Source of the DNA: an uncultured Eubacteriales bacterium
Lineage (GTDB): Bacteria > Bacillota > Clostridia > Oscillospirales > Oscillospiraceae
Assembly: GCA_949289455.1 (NCBI GenBank)
Contig: CASEOA010000097.1
Coordinates: 62,001-126,000 of the forward strand
Length of the DNA: 64,000 bases
Direction: 5' to 3'
This document shows positions 9,089-16,195 of the stretch, piece after piece. The position numbers and the translations under genes are program-made. Under the pieces are notes generated by a model, which ran no database searches, was not told where the DNA came from, and worked only from the letters and a program-made list of their open reading frames with translations. Positions within the stretch are counted from its first letter, which is position 1. Each line of letters starts with the position of its first letter.

Positions 9089-9769
9089 TTACAGGTCAGA
9101 GAAGATGTAGCCGGCGTTGCGCACCGTGCTGATGATGCCGATGCGGTCGGGGTCCAGCTTTTTGCGCAGGTTGGAGATGTGAACCATAACGGTGCGCACA
9201 TCCCCCAGGCTGTCGCTGGACCACACGTTCTGATACAAGTCGTGGTAGAGCAGCAGGGTGTTGGGGTGTTGGATCATGTACTGGAGCAGGGCGTACTCAA
9301 TGGCGGACAGCTCCACCGCTGTCCCGTTGCGCACCAGCTGCCGCCGGGTGTCGTCAATGGCAAAGTGGCGGAAGTGGCGCAGGTTTCCAGTGCCGTGGGG
9401 CCGTTGGGTGGCCGAGCGGCGGATCACCGCGTCGGCCCGGGCCAACAGCACCTCGTAGTTCAGCGGCTTGACCATATAGTCGTCCCCGCCGCTGCGCAGA
9501 GCTGTGATGATGGTGTCGCTGTCGTCATTGCAGCTCATAAAGATAATGGGGCAGGTGTGGTGATCCCGAATAGTCTGGCACAGCTGGCTGCCCAGCCCGT
9601 CTGGCAGCATTTCGTCCAACAGAACCAGATCGTATTCCTTTTTGTCCAGCAGCTCTCTGGCCTGAGCCAGGGTGTTGGCTACCTCGATTTGGTAGCCCGC
9701 CATTTGCAGATGGATGGCCGTAAGCTCCGCCAGGTCGTTATCGTCTTCTACGATCAGTGTTGTCCGCAT
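9089..9769 (-). CDS. OmpR/PhoB-family response regulator
   Basis: A 226-residue two-component regulator. The receiver domain has the acidic pair ED-D at residues 8-10, phospho-acceptor Asp52 (LVLLDEMLPDG) and the KPL Lys near residue 101. The C-terminal winged helix (about 130-226) ends with VRTVMVHISNLRKKL and the typical RNAGYIF. The ATG at 9769 gives the family N-terminus RTTLIVEDD; an in-frame GTG at 9778 is an alternative. It is divergent from a histidine kinase 280 bp away and heads the operon containing the AAA+ ATPase, so it may control that operon. Confidence 0.92.
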   Translation of the reverse strand: MRTTLIVEDDNDLAELTAIHLQMAGYQIEVANTLAQARELLDKKEYDLVLLDEMLPDGLGSQLCQTIRDHHTCPIIFMSCNDDSDTIITALRSGGDDYMVKPLNYEVLLARADAVIRRSATQRPHGTGNLRHFRHFAIDDTRRQLVRNGTAVELSAIEYALLQYMIQHPNTLLLYHDLYQNVWSSDSLGDVRTVMVHISNLRKKLDPDRIGIISTVRNAGYIFSDL

Positions 9770-9852
9770 AACTATCACCGCCTATGAGGTGAGCCCATCT
9801 ATGGAAACAGGCCGATGGCTCCTCCGGTAAATTAAAACATACATACAGAAAT

Positions 9853-9881
9853 AATATAACATACGGAAAACCGGGAATCAA
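9853..9881 (-). promoter_or_regulatory. Sigma-A-like promoter for the response regulator-ATPase operon
   Basis: On the minus strand, TTGATT (9881-9876) is followed after exactly 17 nt by TATATT (9858-9853). This lies 84 nt upstream of the regulator start in an AT-rich stretch of otherwise GC-rich DNA. Confidence 0.65.
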
Positions 9882-9960
9882 CACACAAAACCCACGGGTG
9901 CAGCATCCTTACTGAAAGATTAGTTAGGACGAATTTCGACCGAAAAGCAGATGCGTATCA

Positions 9961-9989
9961 TTGACATTTAAAGTCAGAGTCTATATTAT
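9961..9989 (+). promoter_or_regulatory. Strong sigma-A promoter for the histidine kinase
   Basis: A consensus TTGACA (9961-9966), a 17-nt spacer and TATTAT (9984-9989) are followed by a second TATAAT at 9993-9998. Transcription would start about 50 nt before the kinase GTG. The AT-rich divergent region 9790-10010 holds both this promoter and the one for the regulator, and no other gene. Confidence 0.8.
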
Positions 9990-10047
9990 TGATATAATGA
10001 GAAGATACTAGCTGAGACCGTTCACCCTGTCTCCGGCGGACACCGAG

Positions 10048-10995
10048 GTGAGGAATTTGGAGAAACGATATCTGCCCTCCTGGCCCTTTTGGGGGGCTGC
10101 CCTGTGGATGGTTCTGGCGGGGCTATTGGGGCACTGTCCCTCTTGGCTGGCGCTGGTGACGGTGATGGCTCTGGCTGTGTTCTTGGGGCTGCTGGCTGAC
10201 CGGCGGAGGCGCAGAATCCGGCGGCTGGAGCGGGAGCTTCGGGACATGGGGCAGGCCCTGGAACAGGAGAAGGCCGACACCCTTCGGCGGGAGAAGGAGC
10301 TGAAGGCCGAGCAGCTCAAGCATGAGGAGCAGCTGCGCAGCGCCATCTCCCACGAGCTGCGTATGCCGCTGTCCATTATCCAGGGCTATACCGAGCTGCT
10401 GGGCCGGGACGATCTGGAGCGGGAACAGCGGCAGGAATACCTGGACAAGATCCTTCAGCGTACCAAATTTATCAACGATACCCTGGTCCGGCACATGCTC
10501 AACTCCCGGGAGCGGGCCATGTCCTCTCCTGACGTACAGCGGTTGGATCTGGTGGCCCTGGTTCAGCAGATTACCACGGACCTGTCCAATGTGCTGGCCA
10601 ACAAGGGCATCTCCATCCAGTATGTCTCCGCCCGGGAGGAGCTGTGGGTCAAGGCCGACGGCGATTTGCTGGGAAAGATCTTTTACAACCTGGCGGAGAA
10701 TGCCGCAAAGTACATGGGCCGGGAGGGCCTCATCGTCATCCGCCTCAGCTGTGCGGGCAACCAGGCGCAGGTCATCTTTCAGGACGACGGCATGGGCCTG
10801 GCGGAGGAGGAGACCGGCCGGATCTTTGACCTGAGCTTCCAGGGCTCCAACCGGAAGGAGGGCCAGGGCCACGGCCTCTACCTGGTAAAGCGCTCCATTC
10901 AGGCCCAGGGCGGCGACGTATCCGCCTTCAGCCGGCCGGGCCAGGGGATGACCATTTCCTTTACGCTTCCGCTGGCGGAGACCGCCGATTCCTAA
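10048..10995 (+). CDS. Membrane-anchored sensor histidine kinase
   Basis: A 315-residue kinase. Two hydrophobic segments (about residues 13-28 and 32-50) form a hairpin with no sizeable extracellular domain. A basic and then coiled-coil linker (52-98) follows, then a HisKA domain with phospho-acceptor His102 in SAISHELRMPL. An HATPase domain has the N box NLAENAAKY (about 214-222) and the G boxes DDGMGL and GHGLYL. The start is a GTG with GGCGGA 8 nt upstream. It is probably the partner of the divergent response regulator. The lack of a large sensor domain suggests intramembrane or protein-mediated sensing. Confidence 0.9.
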   Translation: MRNLEKRYLPSWPFWGAALWMVLAGLLGHCPSWLALVTVMALAVFLGLLADRRRRRIRRLERELRDMGQALEQEKADTLRREKELKAEQLKHEEQLRSAISHELRMPLSIIQGYTELLGRDDLEREQRQEYLDKILQRTKFINDTLVRHMLNSRERAMSSPDVQRLDLVALVQQITTDLSNVLANKGISIQYVSAREELWVKADGDLLGKIFYNLAENAAKYMGREGLIVIRLSCAGNQAQVIFQDDGMGLAEEETGRIFDLSFQGSNRKEGQGHGLYLVKRSIQAQGGDVSAFSRPGQGMTISFTLPLAETADS

Positions 10996-11033
10996 AGATT
11001 CTATAAAATCGGGCTGCGATTGGGACGGAGCCC

Positions 11034-11062
11034 TTTACAACAGGGCGGATCGTGCTTATACT
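11034..11062 (+). promoter_or_regulatory. Sigma-A promoter for the RsbW-like gene
   Basis: TTTACA (11034-11039), a 17-nt spacer and TATACT (11057-11062) place the transcription start near 11069. The ATG at 11052 is therefore upstream of the transcript, which supports the GTG at 11109 as the true start. Confidence 0.7.
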
Positions 11063-11108
11063 GAAACCAGATATCTCTGGAGATTGCGATGGAAAGGGGA
11101 TTGACGCT

Positions 11109-11540
11109 GTGCAGAGCTTGACCATTCCCGCTGCGGTAGAAAATCTGGACAAGGTGATTGCCTTTGTGGATCAGCAACTGGAGCAGTTTCAATGTCCCAT
11201 GGAGACGCAGTTCCAGATCGACGTGGCGGTAGAGGAGATCTATGTCAATATTGCCCACTACGCCTATACCCCCGGCGTGGGGGACGCCACCATCCGCTGC
11301 GAGGTGGAGGCGGGTCCTCCGGTCCAGGTGGTCATCGAGCTGCTGGACAACGGCGTGCCCTATGATCCCCTGGCCAAGGCCGATCCGGACGTGACCCTCT
11401 CCCTGGAGGAGCGGGAAATCGGCGGCCTGGGTATCTTTATGGTAAAGCAGACCATGGACCATGTGGCCTACCGCTATGAGAACGGGAAAAATATCCTTAC
11501 GCTCCGCAAGACCCTCTACCAGGGAGGAACACAGGACTGA
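11109..11540 (+). CDS. RsbW/SpoIIAB-like anti-sigma factor serine kinase (HATPase_c_2)
   Basis: A 143-residue stand-alone GHKL ATPase domain of the anti-sigma regulatory factor family. The N box is VAVEEIYVNIAHYAY, the G1 box is LLDNGVPYDP, and a GGLGIFMVKQ glycine-rich lid follows. In known systems such kinases bind a sigma factor or phosphorylate a STAS-domain antagonist. The GTG start has AAGGGGA 8 nt upstream. It is transcribed from its own promoter downstream of the histidine kinase. No sigma factor or STAS gene is adjacent; the only STAS gene in the window is at 53589-53888, the end of the CIS operon. Confidence 0.85.
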   Translation: MQSLTIPAAVENLDKVIAFVDQQLEQFQCPMETQFQIDVAVEEIYVNIAHYAYTPGVGDATIRCEVEAGPPVQVVIELLDNGVPYDPLAKADPDVTLSLEEREIGGLGIFMVKQTMDHVAYRYENGKNILTLRKTLYQGGTQD

Positions 11541-11546
11541 ACCTGA

Positions 11547-11580
11547 CCGGCCTGCCGCAGTCGCGGCAGGCCGGCTTTTT
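11547..11580 (+). terminator. Intrinsic terminator after the RsbW-like gene
   Basis: CCGGCCTGCCGC (11547-11558) pairs with GCGGCAGGCCGG (11563-11574) across AGTC and is followed by CTTTTT. Confidence 0.92.
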
Positions 11581-11628
11581 GCACCCCGCCCCCTTCCGGC
11601 GGATAACATGGAGGGAGGAGGTTGGCGT

Positions 11629-11946
11629 ATGAAGGAGGAGATTTGCGAGCAACTGGCCCAGGCCGACAAGTCCCTGCTGTTCCTGGGGGTGCTGCTGGGG
11701 GCGATCCTGTTGTCGTTCCGGGCTCTGCTGTGCCAGCGGCAGGGGCTGGCGGAGGGAACGGCTGTGGACGTATCCCCCCTGCGGCGGGAGAGCTCGGTGC
11801 TGGTGGTGCTCTCCCTGGGGTACTTTTTCTGTCTGGCCCTCCAGACCGGCGGAGCCGACCGGGCCGGCCGGGTCAACCGGTGGGCCTCCCTGCTGGTGCT
11901 GCTGGCCGCTCTGCTGCGCCTGTGGGATCAGCTGTCGGAACCGTAA
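11629..11946 (+). CDS. Small two-helix membrane protein, hypothetical
   Basis: A 105-residue protein with two hydrophobic segments (about residues 16-34 and 49-66) and a possible third (84-97). The ends are charged and there is no recognisable domain. ATG 11629 follows GGGAGGAGG with 7-8 nt spacing, which is better than the upstream ATG at 11608, itself part of the ribosome-binding region. It stands alone between two terminators. Function unknown. Confidence 0.7.
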   Translation: MKEEICEQLAQADKSLLFLGVLLGAILLSFRALLCQRQGLAEGTAVDVSPLRRESSVLVVLSLGYFFCLALQTGGADRAGRVNRWASLLVLLAALLRLWDQLSEP

Positions 11947-11950
11947 AGCA

Positions 11951-11982
11951 GGGGGTGCCCCGTCCACGGACGGGGCACCCCC
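11951..11982. terminator. Hairpin between converging genes
   Basis: A perfect 15-bp stem, GGGGGTGCCCCGTCC / GGACGGGGCACCCCC, has a 2-nt centre and weak T tails on either side. It separates the small membrane protein from the thioesterase gene and could act in both directions. Confidence 0.7.
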
Positions 11983-11998
11983 TTGCGAAATCTTGCGC

Positions 11999-12418
11999 TC
12001 AGAATCCGGCTTCCTCCACAGTGATCTCCTTGGCGAAGAAGGTGTAGGTGCCGGTGGCCACCATCTGGCCCTGGTCGTTGGTAATAACGATGTCGTACAC
12101 CAGGATGGTCTTACCCAGCTTTTTGGGCTCAGCCCGACAGAAGAGACGGCTGCCGGTACCGGGGGCCAGGTACTGCATGGTGCAGTCCAGGGTGACGCAC
12201 ACCCGGCCGCAGGTAAAGGCAGCGCAGCCGGCCACCGTGTCCGCCAGGGTGCCCATGGCCCCGCCGTGGACAATCCCCATGGGGTTGAGCACGTCGGGGG
12301 TCACATCCAGATAGCCCTCGGCCTTGCGGTCCCAGATGCGGGTGACAACCACGCCGATGAGGGGGGCGAAATGGGAGGGGTGGTTTTCCCGCTCCAGCAG
12401 CTTACTGTAGGAATCCAT
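11999..12418 (-). CDS. PaaI-type hotdog-fold thioesterase
   Basis: A 139-residue single hotdog domain. The active-site region NPMGIVHGGAMGTLADTVAG (about residues 45-64) matches the PaaI/YbgC-like acyl-CoA thioesterase pattern N…HGG…D. It probably hydrolyses an acyl- or aryl-CoA. The ATG lies 17 nt inside the end of the upstream SufB-like gene, so the two are translationally coupled, an unusual partnership. It is the last gene of the sufC-sufB-thioesterase operon. Confidence 0.85.
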   Translation of the reverse strand: MDSYSKLLERENHPSHFAPLIGVVVTRIWDRKAEGYLDVTPDVLNPMGIVHGGAMGTLADTVAGCAAFTCGRVCVTLDCTMQYLAPGTGSRLFCRAEPKKLGKTILVYDIVITNDQGQMVATGTYTFFAKEITVEEAGF

Positions 12419-13325
12419 CCAGAATCTTCTCCTCCGCTTCCTGCTCGGTGAGGCCCAGGGTCATAAGTTTGAGGATCTGATCCCCGGCGATGCGGCCGAT
12501 GGCGGCCTCGTGGATGAGCTGGGCGTCCACATGGTTGGCCACGATGGCGGGGATGGAGGAGATCCGGGCGTTGCCCATGATGATGGAATCGCACTGGACA
12601 TGGCCGAAACACTCGGTATTGCCGGTCATTTTGGGGTAGAACACCTGGACTGAATTGTCCTGGGCCACCGACCGGGAGATCACCCGCCCGGAGGCCCCGG
12701 GGCCGTCCAGGATGATCTCCATATCGCTCTCAGCGGTCTGCTCTCCGTGGGTGAGCAGCTTTTCGGTGATCACCGCCTCAGCCCCCGCGCCCACCACGAT
12801 GCGGGTCTCCCGCTTGGTGGAGTCCACCCCCCGGATCTGGACGCTCTCCATGCTCAGGGAGGCTCCTTCCTCCAGGTAAACCACGGTCTGGGGGTTCATG
12901 ATCCGCTTGCCGGTGCCGGGGCCCTCGCCGTAGTGGCGCTCCACATAGCGGACCTTGGAGTTCTTGCCGATGTGGAAGGTGTGGACGCCGTCGTGCTGGC
13001 TGGTCTCGCAGCCGGTGTTGTGGATGCCGCAGCCCGCCACGATGTCCACGTCGCAGTCCTCACCGATGAAAAAGTCGTTGTACACCATCTCGCTCAGGCC
13101 GGTCTGGCTGATGATGACGGGGATGTGCACCGACTCATGCTTGGTGCCCGGCTTGACGGTGATGTCGATGCCCGACTTGCCCGGCTCCTCCTTGGTGGTG
13201 ATCTCAATGTTGGCGGTATTGTTCCGGGAGTCCATCTGCCCGTTGCGGCGGATATTGTACGCCCCCTGGGGGGTCTTTTCCAGGTCGGCAATCTCCTTCA
13301 GGAGCTTCCATTCTGCCTGATCCAT
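12402..13325 (-). CDS. sufB: SufB/SufD-like Fe-S cluster scaffold, minimal (SMS/SmsB) type
   Basis: A 307-residue SufBD-family protein, shorter than SufB (about 470) or SufD (about 420) of the full SUF system. It has the right-handed beta-helix pattern of the family and the conserved C-terminal segment with IPAIVANHVDAQLIHEA (about residues 256-272) followed by a helical LGLTEQEAEEKIL tail. With SufC alone beside it and no SufD, SufS or SufU, this matches the two-gene minimal system described for archaea and anaerobic bacteria. It would assemble [Fe-S] clusters in the cytosol. The start lies 1 nt after the sufC stop. Confidence 0.88.
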   Translation of the reverse strand: MDQAEWKLLKEIADLEKTPQGAYNIRRNGQMDSRNNTANIEITTKEEPGKSGIDITVKPGTKHESVHIPVIISQTGLSEMVYNDFFIGEDCDVDIVAGCGIHNTGCETSQHDGVHTFHIGKNSKVRYVERHYGEGPGTGKRIMNPQTVVYLEEGASLSMESVQIRGVDSTKRETRIVVGAGAEAVITEKLLTHGEQTAESDMEIILDGPGASGRVISRSVAQDNSVQVFYPKMTGNTECFGHVQCDSIIMGNARISSIPAIVANHVDAQLIHEAAIGRIAGDQILKLMTLGLTEQEAEEKILDGFLQ

Positions 13326-13326
13326 G

Positions 13327-14064
13327 TTACTTCGCTCCTTCCGAAAGATAGGTGCACCCGGTGCTGGTATTGGCCAGGATCTGGGGGAAGATCTCCTCCT
13401 TGGGGCCGTGCTTCTGCACCTGGCCGTCCCCGATCATGACGATCTCGTCGGCCAGGTCGATGATGCGCTCCTGGTGGGAGATGACGATGAGGGTGGCCTC
13501 CCGCTTGTGGTGGATGAGCTTAAAGGTCTCGGTAAGCTTGGCGAAGGACCACAGGTCGATGCCGGCCTCCGGCTCGTCAAAGATCATCAGCCCGGTCTTG
13601 CGGGCCAGGATGGTGGCGATCTCAATGCGCTTGACCTCGCCGCCGGACAGGGAGGCGTCCACCTCCCGGTCGATATAGTCCCCGGCGCACAGGCCCACCT
13701 TGGTGAGGTACTGGCAGCTCTCCTCCCGGGTAAGCTTCTGGTTGCCGGAGGCCAGGGCCAGCAGGTCCTTCACCTTCAGGCCCTTGAAGCGGGGGGGCTG
13801 CTGAAAGCCGTAGCTGATGCCCAGCCGGGCCCGCTGGGTGATGTCCAGATTGGTGATATCGGCGCCATTCCAGCGGATGGCGCCGCCGGTGGGCTTGACC
13901 AGGCCCATAATGGCCTTGGCCAGGGTGGTCTTGCCGCCGCCGTTGGGGCCGGTGATGACCACAAATTGGTTGTCTGCCACAGTGAGGGAGACGTCATTGA
14001 GGATGCCCAGCTCCTGGCCTTCCTCTCCCTCCACCTGATAGCTGAGATGGCTGATCTCCAGCAT
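13327..14064 (-). CDS. sufC: SufC-like ABC ATPase for Fe-S cluster assembly
   Basis: A 245-residue soluble ABC ATPase. Walker A is GPNGGGKTT at about residues 39-47, the SufC-type Q-loop segment is YGFQQPPRF, the signature is LSGGEVKR (about 141-148), and Walker B is GLMIFDEPEAG. The family hallmark is the EPEAGID stretch. It has no membrane partner, as expected for SufC, which dimerises on the SufB scaffold. It is the first gene of the operon, preceded by a promoter with a palindrome on the start site. Confidence 0.93.
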   Translation of the reverse strand: MLEISHLSYQVEGEEGQELGILNDVSLTVADNQFVVITGPNGGGKTTLAKAIMGLVKPTGGAIRWNGADITNLDITQRARLGISYGFQQPPRFKGLKVKDLLALASGNQKLTREESCQYLTKVGLCAGDYIDREVDASLSGGEVKRIEIATILARKTGLMIFDEPEAGIDLWSFAKLTETFKLIHHKREATLIVISHQERIIDLADEIVMIGDGQVQKHGPKEEIFPQILANTSTGCTYLSEGAK

Positions 14065-14090
14065 ATGCAGTCTCTCCTTTGTATATGGTT

Positions 14091-14135
14091 CATTCCAGGA
14101 ATGTATATTTTAACACGCTCACCGGGAAAATACAA
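14091..14135 (-). promoter_or_regulatory. Promoter and candidate operator of the suf operon
   Basis: On the minus strand, TTGTAT (14135-14130) is followed after 17 nt by TAAAAT (14112-14107). The 13-bp palindrome CATTCCAGGAATG (14091-14103) overlaps the expected transcription start near 14100, a good place for a repressor such as an Rrf2-family Fe-S sensor. The regulator identity is an inference. Confidence 0.6.
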
Positions 14136-14209
14136 CCCTGCCCAGGGGCAAATCTTCCGGAGAAGGCATAGAATGGGAGGAATCCACACAGAATCGGGAG
14201 GTTATGCGC

Positions 14210-14782
14210 ATGGAACAGGAGTTGCTGCCCGTGTGTGACCGGGAGGTCTTTCAGCGGGTCTGGGACCGGGTGATGCCCGGGGAGCGGGGGGAGTGCCCCA
14301 TCGTCCTGCCGCCGGCGGAGGAGGCCCTGCCGGCGGTGGTAACAGAGTCCCCGGAGGAGGCCCCCTGCCTCTGCCTGGGGGATGCCTCGGCGGCTTGGGG
14401 GGATCACCTGCGGGGGTTCATCGACCAGGAGCTGGCGGGCCAGCGCCGGTGCCAGCAGCTGGCCCGGCGGGTCCAGGGCAACGGCGGCCGGAGCCTGGCC
14501 GCCCTGGCCGCCGACAAGCGCCGCCGGGCCAAGCGGCTGAGCACCGCATATTTCCTCATCTCCGGGGTGCGGTACTGGCCCGCCGCCCCGGGAGAGGCGC
14601 TTCTCCAGCCGGTATTGGCCCAGCTGCGGGAGGAGTTCCGGGACTGCCAGCGGGGAGCGGCGGCCTACCGGGCCGCAGGGGCCGGCACCGCCGACCCCTG
14701 TCTGGAGGAGCTCTTCCAGGAGTGCGCCCAGGAGTGCGAAAGCCACGCCTGGACCATCCGGGGAGTGCTGGAGGGGCTGTAG
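14210..14782 (+). CDS. Ferritin-like (rubrerythrin-related) helical protein, hypothetical
   Basis: A 190-residue mostly helical protein. The two halves around FIDQELAGQRRCQQLAR (about residues 70-86) and EFRDCQRGAAAYRAA…LFQECAQECESHAW (about 143-182) have the E…ExxH spacing of a ferritin-like four-helix bundle. Not all iron-ligand positions can be confirmed by eye. I chose ATG 14210 because GGGAGG lies 8 nt upstream; ATG 14204 is too close. It is divergent from sufC. A metal or oxidative-stress role fits the neighbour but is inferred. Confidence 0.6.
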   Translation: MEQELLPVCDREVFQRVWDRVMPGERGECPIVLPPAEEALPAVVTESPEEAPCLCLGDASAAWGDHLRGFIDQELAGQRRCQQLARRVQGNGGRSLAALAADKRRRAKRLSTAYFLISGVRYWPAAPGEALLQPVLAQLREEFRDCQRGAAAYRAAGAGTADPCLEELFQECAQECESHAWTIRGVLEGL

Positions 14783-14783
14783 C

Positions 14784-15434
14784 TCAGCCCTCCCGCCGGG
14801 CCTGTGAGAGATAGCGGTAGACGGTGGCCTGGGAGCAGCCCAGGGCCTGGGCCACCTCCTTTACCGCCCCTTTCAGCAAAAAGATCCCCTGGGGCTCCAG
14901 GGCGGCCACCAGCTGCTGGCGCTGCTCCGGGGTGAGCTGGCCGGCCTCCCGGCCCAGCCCGGCCAGGGCCTGGGCCACCGCCTCCCCCGCCACCCCCTGG
15001 ATGGAGTTGTGGAACCGCTCGGGAGCCCGGGCCTCCTCCGGCTCCTCCAGGCCGGCGGCCTGACAGAGCTGGAGCACCGCCTGGCTCACCGCCCGGTACC
15101 GGCTGTCGTCAAAGTTGATGCACAGCATCCCCACCAGCTTTTCCTCCTCCTTGAGAAAAAAGGTGGAGGACTGGAGGGGTTTCCCCTCCTGGGACAGGCC
15201 CGGGTAGTGGAGCAGATAGTCCGAGCGGAGATAGCTGCCGTCCTTCAAGATTTGCAGAGCCACGTTGGTCAGGGGGGCTCCCACCGACCGGCCGCTGACG
15301 TGGCTGTTGGCAATGGCGATGATGGAACAGTGCTTGTCGGTCAGGTCGTGGAGGGCCACCTCATAGTCGGGGCCCAGGGCCAGGCCCAGAAAGGCCGTAA
15401 GCCTGGCAAATTGGTCCAGAATGCCGCCTGCCAT
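14784..15434 (-). CDS. YheO-type transcriptional regulator (PAS-like domain plus HTH)
   Basis: A 216-residue regulator. The N-terminal YheO-like PAS domain (about residues 5-115) has the GPDYEVALHDL and VGMLCINFD motifs of the family. The C-terminal HTH (about 165-214) contains KEVAQALGCSQATVYRYL. AAAGGAGGTGG precedes the ATG at 15434. Relatives such as DauR control amino-acid catabolism genes. It is divergent from ridA and an amino-acid-type transporter, which are its likely targets. Confidence 0.88.
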   Translation of the reverse strand: MAGGILDQFARLTAFLGLALGPDYEVALHDLTDKHCSIIAIANSHVSGRSVGAPLTNVALQILKDGSYLRSDYLLHYPGLSQEGKPLQSSTFFLKEEEKLVGMLCINFDDSRYRAVSQAVLQLCQAAGLEEPEEARAPERFHNSIQGVAGEAVAQALAGLGREAGQLTPEQRQQLVAALEPQGIFLLKGAVKEVAQALGCSQATVYRYLSQARREG

Positions 15435-15575
15435 CCGACCACCTCCTTTGCTCCAGTATACCGGAGGGCGGAGGCTGGCGCAAGAAAAACCGGCGGGAAA
15501 ATGAGAAAAAATTCTCACGACATCCCGTCAAGTCGGAAACTTGCCGGGATTTTTGGGGTTTGTGCCGGTTGCCCG

Positions 15576-15604
15576 TTGACAAGAAAGGGGTTTCGTGATA
15601 AATT
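15576..15604 (+). promoter_or_regulatory. Promoter of ridA
   Basis: TTGACA (15576-15581), a 17-nt spacer and TAAATT (15599-15604) lie 38 nt before the ridA ATG, in the intergenic region shared with the YheO-type regulator. Confidence 0.65.
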
Positions 15605-15641
15605 TATCTCACAAAATTTAAAACAAAGGAGACGGATTCCT

Positions 15642-16019
15642 ATGAAGCAGATCGTCAACACCGACAAGGCCCCCGCCGCCATCGGCCCCTACTCCCAGGC
15701 CATCGAGGTCAACGGCATGGTGTTCACCTCCGGCCAGCTGCCCCTGAACCCCGCCACCGGCGCTTTCCCCGAGGGCATTGCCGAGCAGACCCGCCAGTCC
15801 CTCACCAACGTGAAGGCCATTCTGGAGCAGGCCGGCCTGACCATGGACAGCGTGGTCAAGACCACCGTGTTCCTCAGCGACATGAACAACTTCGGCGCCA
15901 TGAACGAGGTGTACGCCACCTTCTTCAGCGAGGGCAGCTTCCCCGCCCGGTCCGCCGTTGAGGTGGCCCGCCTGCCCAAGGACGCTCTGGTGGAGATCGA
16001 GGCCGTCGCCGCCAAGTAA
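15642..16019 (+). CDS. ridA: RidA family enamine/imine deaminase
   Basis: A 125-residue YjgF/YER057c/UK114 protein that hydrolyses reactive enamine/imine intermediates released by PLP enzymes. Conserved features are the N-terminal APAAIGPYSQA, the FTSGQLPLNP strand, and the C-terminal PARSAVEVARLPKDALVEIE with the key Arg (near residue 105) and Glu. The length is the family norm. AAAGGAG lies upstream of the ATG. It is a single gene with its own promoter and terminator, next to an NSS transporter that may bring in the amino acid substrate. Confidence 0.96.
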   Translation: MKQIVNTDKAPAAIGPYSQAIEVNGMVFTSGQLPLNPATGAFPEGIAEQTRQSLTNVKAILEQAGLTMDSVVKTTVFLSDMNNFGAMNEVYATFFSEGSFPARSAVEVARLPKDALVEIEAVAAK

Positions 16020-16043
16020 GAACCCCACCGACTATAGCAAAAA

Positions 16044-16073
16044 GCCATGCCGGACCACCCGGCATGGCTTTTT
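16044..16073 (+). terminator. Intrinsic terminator after ridA
   Basis: GCCATGCCGG (16044-16053) pairs with CCGGCATGGC (16059-16068), followed by TTTTTC and preceded by an A tract. Confidence 0.92.
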
Positions 16074-16095
16074 CTGTGCAAACCCCTGCGAAATG

Positions 16096-16195
16096 TGGTA
16101 ATATGGTGAGGTGTCATCCCTCCGCCCTTCGGGGTGGTTGGACACGACCCCGGAAGGGCGCCTTCCGGAAGCAAAGCGTTTGGGAGGGACAGCGT
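16096..16195 (+). promoter_or_regulatory. Extended -10 promoter and structured 5' leader of the NSS transporter
   Basis: TGGTAATAT (16096-16104) is an extended -10. Transcription would start near 16111, exactly at GTGTC (16111-16115), which pairs with GACAC (16141-16145). Inside is CCGCCC-TTCG-GGGTGG (16122-16137), capped by a C(UUCG)G tetraloop. A second hairpin, CCGGAAGG-GCG-CCTTCCGG (16150-16168), follows. GGGAGGGAC then precedes the ATG. This is a compact 85-nt structured leader; I cannot match it to a known riboswitch class. Confidence 0.55.

Noticed and set aside
11052..11108. ATG 11052 as the start of the RsbW-like protein
   Set aside because: It lies within the -35/-10 promoter region, before the expected transcription start; GTG 11109 has an ideal ribosome site.
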